From NCBI RefSeq assembly GCF_008639165.1, contig NZ_CP029197.1:7630001-7694000 (forward strand): a DNA stretch of 64,000 nt. The letters run 5' to 3'. This DNA is from Streptomyces venezuelae ATCC 10712. GTDB taxonomy: Bacteria; Actinomycetota; Actinomycetes; Streptomycetales; Streptomycetaceae. The number at the start of each line of letters is the position of its first letter. Positions within the stretch are counted from its first letter, which is position 1. The notes below the pieces were generated by a model. That model worked only from the letters and a program-made list of their open reading frames with translations, was not told the origin of the DNA and searched no databases. The position numbers and the translations under genes were made by a program. Positions 32,167 to 38,190 of the stretch are shown piece after piece.

Positions 32167-33027
32167 TCAGGCGTCCTCGAAGACCAGGTCCTCGGGCTGG
32201 TGCGTCATCCTCACCGTGTGGCCGTTCGTCACCTCGACGATGTGGTGCAGGCCGGCGCGGCGTTCGCCCGTGGACAGGACGGAGTACCGGTCCTGGATAC
32301 CGGCCAGGAAGGCGGGGTAGCACGACAACGGCATGGCAAGGCGCAGGTAGTCGAGGGTGCGGCGGAACAGCTTGGGGAGGATCACCACGTCGTCGGTCAG
32401 TGAGGCCGGCCCCGTGATCTTCGCTCCGGCGGTGGTCACATCACCGGCCCACAGGCCTCGGCGGGCCTCGCGTGCCCGCACGGCCGTCGCGGCCAGCTCC
32501 ACCCGAAGACTGGTGGGCAGGGTCCGGTAGAACATCGGATAGGCCAGCCCCTCGCCGATCAGATGGTGATTGACCGTCGTCCGCAGCACGGCGACGTCCA
32601 CGTCGATCTCCCGGCCGCTGGTGCCGGGCGCGGCGCCGGCGCCGGCCAGGGCGATGCAGCGGCCGTGGACATCGGCACCGCGTGTGAGGACGAAGCCGGG
32701 GACCGTCTCCGGGGTGGTGGCGGTCACGGTCTCGTCCGATTGCCGCTGGACGTCGACGAAGCCGAGCGACTTCAGCAGTTCGTCGCGTGCGGCGTGGGCG
32801 AACGGGAGGGGCTGGTGGTCCTGGGCCGGGCCGTAGTGGGTCTCGAGCGTGTCGACCGCGTCCAGGCGCAGCTTCCCGAGCCCCGCCTCGCTGTTCTTGA
32901 CGGCACGGCCGCCGCCGCCACCGACGAGGCCCCACTCGGCCGGGTCGGCGGCCGTGAAGTGGACCGTGTCCCCGTCCGGCTGGGAGTCCTTGATGTTGTA
33001 GAAGCCTTTGATGAGCAGCATGGGCAT
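32167..33027 (-). CDS. Island gene E: staphylococcal-nuclease-like protein without signal peptide
   Basis: 286 residues. DGDTV (18-22), KLRLDAVDTLET (R54, D59, E62), HGRCIAL (R123), VNHHLIGEGLAYP (about 152-164) and a GLW at 191-193 follow the order of SNase-fold nucleases, including the catalytic Arg-Glu-Arg set. There is a long insertion after the DGDTV strand. The last 80 residues are outside the nuclease core. SNase homologues are mostly secreted or anchored; this one has no export signal. It converges on the A-D operon with 17 bp between, and shares its direction with gene F. ATG at 33027 with GAGGAG upstream. A nuclease role is inferred from the motifs. Confidence 0.7.
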   Translation of the reverse strand: MPMLLIKGFYNIKDSQPDGDTVHFTAADPAEWGLVGGGGGRAVKNSEAGLGKLRLDAVDTLETHYGPAQDHQPLPFAHAARDELLKSLGFVDVQRQSDETVTATTPETVPGFVLTRGADVHGRCIALAGAGAAPGTSGREIDVDVAVLRTTVNHHLIGEGLAYPMFYRTLPTSLRVELAATAVRAREARRGLWAGDVTTAGAKITGPASLTDDVVILPKLFRRTLDYLRLAMPLSCYPAFLAGIQDRYSVLSTGERRAGLHHIVEVTNGHTVRMTHQPEDLVFEDA

Positions 33028-33087
33028 GGTGGCTCCTCAGCAGTGCGTACGTTCCCTCCGAGGCACCCTCGACAAGGGTGCGGGACG

Positions 33088-33543
33088 TCAGGCGTTGCCC
33101 TGCTCCATGAAGTGCTCCAGGAGGGCCTGCTGGATGTGCTGGAGGAACAGGGTGTTCTGCTTGAGCTGGTTCAGCCGGGCGGCGGCGTGGGACGCGTACT
33201 CGGGTTCTTCCACGGCCGAAGCCACGAGGAAGGCGGCGAGGATGTCGATGCCGCGTGCCGTGTCCGCGAAGTGGCCCCTCGGGACCAGACGGCGGTCGAG
33301 CGGGACGGTGTCGTCGGCGACCACGTTCGTGACCAACGAGGGCTGCCATTCGTCTGCGTTGGTGAGCGAGTAATGGGTGTCGAAGCGTACGGTGACCGTC
33401 TCACCGGCGGGTACGTCGACGCTGTACGCGCCGTCCTCGTCGGTGTAGGCGCGGTCGATGAAAGTGAGGTCGGGGCGGTAGACGCTGACCTTGATCATGT
33501 GGATCGGCTCATCCCCGGTGACGGTGCGCACATGCCCGCGCAT
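33088..33543 (-). CDS. Island gene F: carboxypeptidase-regulatory-like domain protein
   Basis: 151 residues, soluble. Residues about 3-75 look like a carboxypeptidase-regulatory/Cna-B-like beta-sandwich: an IKVSVYRPDLTFIDRAYTDEDGAYSVDV strand-turn pattern followed by VTVRFDTHY. Residues 90-151 are helical, ending in QLKQNTLFLQHIQQALLEHFMEQ, a probable amphipathic or coiled-coil helix for partner binding. ATG at 33543 with GAGAGGAGG upstream. It starts the leftward F-E pair and is divergent from G-H. Probably a binding or assembly protein; the role is unknown. Confidence 0.65.
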   Translation of the reverse strand: MRGHVRTVTGDEPIHMIKVSVYRPDLTFIDRAYTDEDGAYSVDVPAGETVTVRFDTHYSLTNADEWQPSLVTNVVADDTVPLDRRLVPRGHFADTARGIDILAAFLVASAVEEPEYASHAAARLNQLKQNTLFLQHIQQALLEHFMEQGNA

Positions 33544-33798
33544 GCCAGCCTCCTCTCGGATGGGGCCGGATTCTCGTCGACGGTGTTCGGGCGCGGCCGA
33601 ATGCGCCGGATGTACGCCTGAGGAAATGAACCCAACTCTGATTGAAGTGAAAACTTCTGAGGGGTCATTCGGACGCACCTGATTCCAGGTTCGTCCCGTG
33701 CGCGGACCGTGTCAATCGCGCCGTGGCCTGCTTGGCGCGACAGCGGTTCCAGGAGCAGCATGGAAAGCAGGGGGTGTGCTGCGCAGGAGGTGACCCCC

Positions 33799-34191
33799 AT
33801 GTCCGTGGAGGCAATTCGCTGCCGTATCACCTACGAGGGGCAGGACTTCTGGCTGGCCTCGCAAGAGCGCGTCGAAATGACCCTCCCGTCCTCCGACGAA
33901 CTAGGCGAGGGCGAGTACTCGGGGTTCTGGTACGAGACGCGCGACACCGACGACCAGGTCCTGTACCGGCAGGTGATCGGCACGCCGATTCGGTACGACT
34001 ACGAGGTGAGTGATGTCGACACAGACGGGTTCGTACGGGTTCCGGCGGATGTGGTCGCCGGCGACTTCGCCGTGCTCGTGCCCGCCGACCTGAACGCGCG
34101 CTTCCTGGTGCTCAACAGCAGCCCGCTCGCCACGGAGTCCGAAGCGGAAGCCGCGACCGAACTCGTCCGATTCGACCTCTGGAGCGAATGA
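33799..34191 (+). CDS. Island gene G: small beta-rich protein paired with an M64 peptidase
   Basis: 130 residues, rich in beta-strand-type segments (RCRITYEGQDFWLASQE, FWYETRDTDDQVLYRQVI, FAVLVPADLNARFLVLN), acidic, no signal peptide. ATG at 33799, preceded by CAGGAGGTGA. Its stop overlaps the peptidase gene (ATGA). Tight coupling suggests a partner, inhibitor or targeting protein for the peptidase. I do not recognise a family. Confidence 0.7.
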   Translation: MSVEAIRCRITYEGQDFWLASQERVEMTLPSSDELGEGEYSGFWYETRDTDDQVLYRQVIGTPIRYDYEVSDVDTDGFVRVPADVVAGDFAVLVPADLNARFLVLNSSPLATESEAEAATELVRFDLWSE

Positions 34192-35054
34192 CCATGGGTG
34201 TGAACGACGGCACGGTGATCGGCTCCGAACTCGTGCTGGACCACGGATCTCCGATCGACCGCTGGAATCTGACCCTGGTGTCCGACGGGTACACGGAAGA
34301 AGAACTCCCCAACTTCCGTCTGCACGCACTGGAGTTCATCACGCTCCTCCTCGCGACGCCCCCCTTCGCCGGCCCGTCCGCCGCGATCAACGTCTACCGC
34401 CTCGACGTCGCCTCCGCCCAGTCGGGCGCGGACGACCCCGCTCCGTGCGGCACCGGCGCCACCGCCGACACCTTCTTCGACGCCACGTTCTGTGGCAACG
34501 GCGTGGACCGTCGAGTGCTGTTCGTGGACGACACGTTGACGCTGAACACCGTGTATGCCGAACTCCCTTGGTCCCACGTCATCCTCGTCATCGTGAACAG
34601 CACCATCCCCGGAGGCACCAAACGTGGTGTCATCACCACGTCCATCCACCCGAAGGGCCTGGCCACCGGTCTCCACGAACTCGGCCATGCCCTCGGTCTG
34701 GCGGACGAGTACGACTACAGCAGCACCTGCGCGGAGTCCGGGCGGGACTTTCATCCCGCGGTGGAGCCCGCGGCCGCCAACGTCACCATCGACACTTCCA
34801 CGCTCAAGTGGGGCCATCTCGTCGACCCTTCGACGCCCATACCCACGTCGACGAGTAGCGACTGCAGCGTGTGCGAGCCACCGGGGCTCTCGCCGACGCC
34901 CCCGGGGACCGTCGGCGCGTACACCGGGGGCGACCACTACCACTGCGGCGTCTTCCGCCCCGAGTACGAATGCAAGATGCGCCAGTTCGGCGAGCCGTTC
35001 TGCGCCGTGTGCCAGGAGCGGATCGACGCCGTCCTCTTCCCGTTCTACCCCTGA
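34188..35054 (+). CDS. Island gene H: M64-type (IgA-peptidase-like) zinc metallopeptidase, no signal peptide
   Basis: 288 residues. The zinc motif HELGHALGLADEY (H153, E154, H157, then ADEY) is that of M64-type metallopeptidases. Upstream family features also fit: LVSDGYTEEELPNF, PPFAGPSAAINVYRLDV, SGADDP and HVILVIVNSTIPGG. The C-terminal third has several cysteines (CSVCEPPG, HYHCGVFRPEYECKM, CAVCQERI), possibly a second metal site. Characterised M64 peptidases are secreted, but this one lacks a signal peptide and a propeptide. It starts at 34188 overlapping gene G. It closes the island; the MarR gene converges 16 bp downstream. Confidence 0.8.
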   Translation: MTMGVNDGTVIGSELVLDHGSPIDRWNLTLVSDGYTEEELPNFRLHALEFITLLLATPPFAGPSAAINVYRLDVASAQSGADDPAPCGTGATADTFFDATFCGNGVDRRVLFVDDTLTLNTVYAELPWSHVILVIVNSTIPGGTKRGVITTSIHPKGLATGLHELGHALGLADEYDYSSTCAESGRDFHPAVEPAAANVTIDTSTLKWGHLVDPSTPIPTSTSSDCSVCEPPGLSPTPPGTVGAYTGGDHYHCGVFRPEYECKMRQFGEPFCAVCQERIDAVLFPFYP

Positions 35055-35070
35055 GGGGCCGTGACGGTCC

Positions 35071-35538
35071 CTAGGGGCGCGGCCAAGGGCGGCCTTCCAG
35101 GCGTTCGATGTCGCGGTTGAAGCGTTCGAGGAAGGCCGCGAAGCGGGCCACGTCTTCGGGGGACCAGTGCTCCATGACGCGTTCCAGGCCCTCGATGTTC
35201 GAGGTCCGGTCGGCCTCCAGGCGTCGTTCGCCCTCGTCGGTGATGCGGAACTTGCGGGCGATTCCGCCCTCCGGGTCGGGGATGCGCTCCACGACCCCGG
35301 CGCGCAGCATCGCGGCGGTCTGGCGGTTGAGGGTGGAGGCGTCGAGTCCGAAGGCCTCGCTGAGCTGTCCGATGGACATCGGCCCGTGCATGCGGATGCG
35401 GCTCAGCAGGACGTACGCGCTGCGGTCCAGGTGGCCGCCGGCGGCCCGGGAGCGGGGCACGTACAGGTGGGAGTGCCGGCCGAGCAGCATGGTCTCGAAC
35501 TCGACCAGGTGGGTGGGTTTGTCCACGGGCTTGTCCAT
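35071..35538 (-). CDS. MarR-family regulator
   Basis: 155 residues with a winged-helix core (MSIGQLSEAFGLDASTLNRQTAAML, then RKFRITDEGERRL wing). It is divergent from a drug-efflux transporter. Two TGTGCATNATGCAT operators fill the shared gap, so it most likely represses both the transporter and itself until a ligand binds. ATG at 35538; its Shine-Dalgarno is weak. Confidence 0.9.
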   Translation of the reverse strand: MDKPVDKPTHLVEFETMLLGRHSHLYVPRSRAAGGHLDRSAYVLLSRIRMHGPMSIGQLSEAFGLDASTLNRQTAAMLRAGVVERIPDPEGGIARKFRITDEGERRLEADRTSNIEGLERVMEHWSPEDVARFAAFLERFNRDIERLEGRPWPRP

Positions 35539-35566
35539 GAGGCCATTGTCCCTCGCGGTGATCGAA

Positions 35567-35616
35567 TGTGCATCATGCATGGCTTGTGTATCAGCCCATT
35601 GGTGTGCATGATGCAT
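35567..35616. promoter_or_regulatory. Twin MarR operators, 36-bp spacing
   Basis: TGTGCATCATGCAT (35567-35580) and TGTGCATGATGCAT (35603-35616) differ at one base. Each contains the near-palindrome TGCATNATGCA. They lie between the divergent regulator and transporter genes, in an AT-rich patch, spaced about three and a half helical turns apart. Confidence 0.7.
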
Positions 35617-35661
35617 ATCGACCAGAGTGGACGACCACCCTGGAAAAGCTAGGGAGAACAC

Positions 35662-37128
35662 GTGGACGGCTCCAGGCCCGACGCCCGACCCGGAGGCGTC
35701 GTCGGCGTCCTCGCGCTCGCCGGCATCGTGGCGGCACTCATGCAGACCCTGGTGGTGCCGCTCATCGGCGACCTCCCCAAGCTGCTCGACACCACGGCGT
35801 CCAACGCCTCCTGGGTGATCACCGCCACCCTGCTCGCGGGCGCCGTCGCCACCCCCGTCGCCGGGCGGCTCGGCGACACCCTCGGCAAGCGGCGCGTCCT
35901 GCTCGTCTCCGTGATCCCGCTGATCGCAGGATCGGTGGTCTGCGCACTCGCCTCCTCTGTCGTCCCGATGATCGTCGGACGTGGACTCCAGGGCCTCGGC
36001 ATGGGTGTCGTACCCCTCGGCATCAGCCTGCTGCGCGACATCCTCCCGCCCGAGAGGCTCGGCGGCTCCATCGCCCTGATGAGCGCCTCCATGGGCGTCG
36101 GCGGCGCCCTCGGCCTGCCCTTCTCCGCCGCCGTCGCCGAGAACGCCAGCTGGCGCGTCCTCTTCTGGGTGGCCGCCGGACTGAGCGTCCTCGTCGGCTT
36201 CCTGATCTGGCGCGTCGCCCCCGCGGGCCGCCGCGCCGCCGCCCCCGGCCGCTTCGACGTCCCGGGCGCCCTGGGCCTCGGCGTCGGGCTCGTCGCCCTC
36301 CTCCTCGCCGTCTCCAAGGGCGCGACCTGGGGCTGGGGCAGCGCCACCGTCCTCGGCCTGTTCACCGTCGCGGCGGTCGTGCTGCTCGCCTGGGGCCGGT
36401 GGGAGCTGCGGACCCGCGATCCCCTCGTCGACCTGCGGGTGACCGCCCGCCCCGTCGTCCTGATGACCAACCTGGCGTCGGTCCTCGTCGGATTCGCCAT
36501 GTACGCGCAGTCCCTGGTCGTCCCCCAGCTGTTCCAGCTGCCCGAGGCCACCGGCTACGGACTCGGCCAGTCGATGATGGCGATGGGCCTGTGGATGGCC
36601 CCCGCCGGCCTCATGATGATGATCCTCGCCCCGCTCGGCGCCAAGCTCTCCGCCGCCCGCGGCCCCAAGGTCACCCTCTCCGTCGGCGCCCTCGTCATCG
36701 CCGCCGGATACGGCTCCTCGCTCGCCCTGATGGGCTCCACCTGGGGCCTGCTCGCCGTGACCCTCATCTGCAACACCGGCGTCGGACTGGCCTACGGGGC
36801 CATGCCCGCCCTCATCATGGGCGCGGTCCCGCAGGAGGAGACCGCCTCCGCCAACAGCTTCAACACCCTGATGCGGTCCATCGGCACCTCCGTCTCCGCC
36901 GCCGTCATCGGCGTCGTCCTCGCCCAGCTGACCACCACCCTCGGCGGCCACGCCCTGCCCTCCGAGGACGGCTTCCGCGTCGCCATGCTCATCGGCTGCG
37001 GCGTCGGCCTCGTGGCCGCCGTCGTCGCCGCGCTCATCCCGAGCGGGATCGCGGCCGCGTCCACCGGTGCGCCGACCAGCCCCGAGCCGGGGGGCGCGCC
37101 GCGCGCCGCCACCGAGGCCCCCGCCTGA
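35662..37128 (+). CDS. MFS multidrug efflux transporter (DHA2/EmrB-QacA type)
   Basis: 488 residues, probably 14 membrane helices. Family motifs are seen: GRLGDTLGKRRVLL (motif A), MIVGRGLQGLGMGVVPLG (motif B region) and SMGVGGALGLPFSAAVAENASWRVLF (motif C region). GTG at 35662 with AGGGAG upstream. The divergent MarR gene and its twin operators make it a ligand-induced exporter, probably proton-driven, for a toxic small molecule. It is right next to the island, but its base composition matches the host. Confidence 0.92.
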   Translation: MDGSRPDARPGGVVGVLALAGIVAALMQTLVVPLIGDLPKLLDTTASNASWVITATLLAGAVATPVAGRLGDTLGKRRVLLVSVIPLIAGSVVCALASSVVPMIVGRGLQGLGMGVVPLGISLLRDILPPERLGGSIALMSASMGVGGALGLPFSAAVAENASWRVLFWVAAGLSVLVGFLIWRVAPAGRRAAAPGRFDVPGALGLGVGLVALLLAVSKGATWGWGSATVLGLFTVAAVVLLAWGRWELRTRDPLVDLRVTARPVVLMTNLASVLVGFAMYAQSLVVPQLFQLPEATGYGLGQSMMAMGLWMAPAGLMMMILAPLGAKLSAARGPKVTLSVGALVIAAGYGSSLALMGSTWGLLAVTLICNTGVGLAYGAMPALIMGAVPQEETASANSFNTLMRSIGTSVSAAVIGVVLAQLTTTLGGHALPSEDGFRVAMLIGCGVGLVAAVVAALIPSGIAAASTGAPTSPEPGGAPRAATEAPA

Positions 37129-37156
37129 GCGGCACCACCGCCGAGCCCCGACCGTG

Positions 37157-37198
37157 GGGCGGTGCGGGCCGGGGAGCGACCCCCGGCCCGCACCGCCC
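37157..37198. terminator. Perfect 18-bp bidirectional terminator
   Basis: GGGCGGTGCGGGCCGGGG (37157-37174) and CCCCGGCCCGCACCGCCC (37181-37198) pair perfectly around AGCGAC, between two convergent genes. Confidence 0.8.
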
Positions 37199-37203
37199 GG
37201 CGT

Positions 37204-38025
37204 TCAGTCCTTGCCGTCCTCCGCCGCCTCCAGGGTGAACAGCGCCCCCTCGGGATCCCGTACGGCCACGGCCCGGCGCTCGCCGGCCACCTCGGGGCCC
37301 CGCACCCCGCCCCAGTCCCCGCCGGGCACGATCAGACCGCCGTGCTCCACGACGGCCGCGGCGGCCGCCTCCGGATCGGGCACCCGGAACCGCACCAGCC
37401 AGCGCGGTCGCAACTGCGGCTGCGCCGAGGCCGCCTCGACCGGCCCGCTGTTGAGCCGGGCGACCGCCTCGCCCTCACGCCGCAGCACCACCTTGTCCTG
37501 CTCGTACGACACCTCGAAGCTGCCCGGACCGCCGTCCGCCCAGCGGAGCACCTCGCCGTAGAACACGGCCGCCTCGAAGGCGTCCCGCGTGTGCAGCTCG
37601 AGCCAGGCCGGTGCGGTGTGCTCGCCGACGTGCCAGCGGGTCTGCGTCCGCCCCTCCCACACACCGAACAGCGCGCCCTCCCGGTCGGTGGCGAGCGCCG
37701 CCCTCCCGTGCGGCGGATACGCGACCGGCCCCACGCCGACCGTGCCGCCGCGCTCCCGGATCCGCGCGACCGTCTCGTCGGCGTCGTCCACGGCGAAGAA
37801 CGCCGTCCAGGCCACCCCGACGGACAGCTCGGCCGCCACCGCCGCGATCCCGGCCACCGGCACCTCACCCAGCCGACCCACCGAGTACTCCCGCTCCTCG
37901 CCGCCCCGCTGGAAGGTCCAGCCGAGCACGGCCCCGTAGAAGCGCTCCGCCGCGTCGAGATCGTGCGCGGTCAGATTCAGCCAGCACGGTGCTCCCACCG
38001 CTTCTCCGGTCGTCGGCCCCGACAC
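37204..38025 (-). CDS. VOC-family protein with two glyoxalase-like domains
   Basis: 273 residues with two VOC repeats (about 10-125 and 140-268): DLDAAERFYGAVLGWTF in the first, DAFEAAVFYGEVLRW in the second, each ending with a DREGALF or DPEGALFTLE strand. It is a paralogue of the VOC protein near 14 kb, but clearly divergent. GTG at 38025, 8 bp after GAGGAGG. Possibly a binding or sequestration protein; substrate unknown. Confidence 0.82.
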   Translation of the reverse strand: MSGPTTGEAVGAPCWLNLTAHDLDAAERFYGAVLGWTFQRGGEEREYSVGRLGEVPVAGIAAVAAELSVGVAWTAFFAVDDADETVARIRERGGTVGVGPVAYPPHGRAALATDREGALFGVWEGRTQTRWHVGEHTAPAWLELHTRDAFEAAVFYGEVLRWADGGPGSFEVSYEQDKVVLRREGEAVARLNSGPVEAASAQPQLRPRWLVRFRVPDPEAAAAAVVEHGGLIVPGGDWGGVRGPEVAGERRAVAVRDPEGALFTLEAAEDGKD

Positions 38026-38190
38026 CGGCACCACCTCCTCGTCGTCCTGCCTCGCTGCGTGCGTCGTGCGCCCCTTCCCCCGTCCACCGTGCCTCAATCG
38101 CCCACTCACCCGTGTGCCGCCGATCACCACCCGCCCGGGTGTGCGGACCTCATGACCCGGTGGGCGACGGACGGCGGCCCCGCCCCGGGA

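Noticed and set aside
27274..35070. Integrase, tRNA or attachment-site repeats flanking the lower-GC island
   Set aside because: I compared both edges by eye and found only weak chance matches; no integrase, transposase or tRNA is present, so the mode of transfer cannot be stated.
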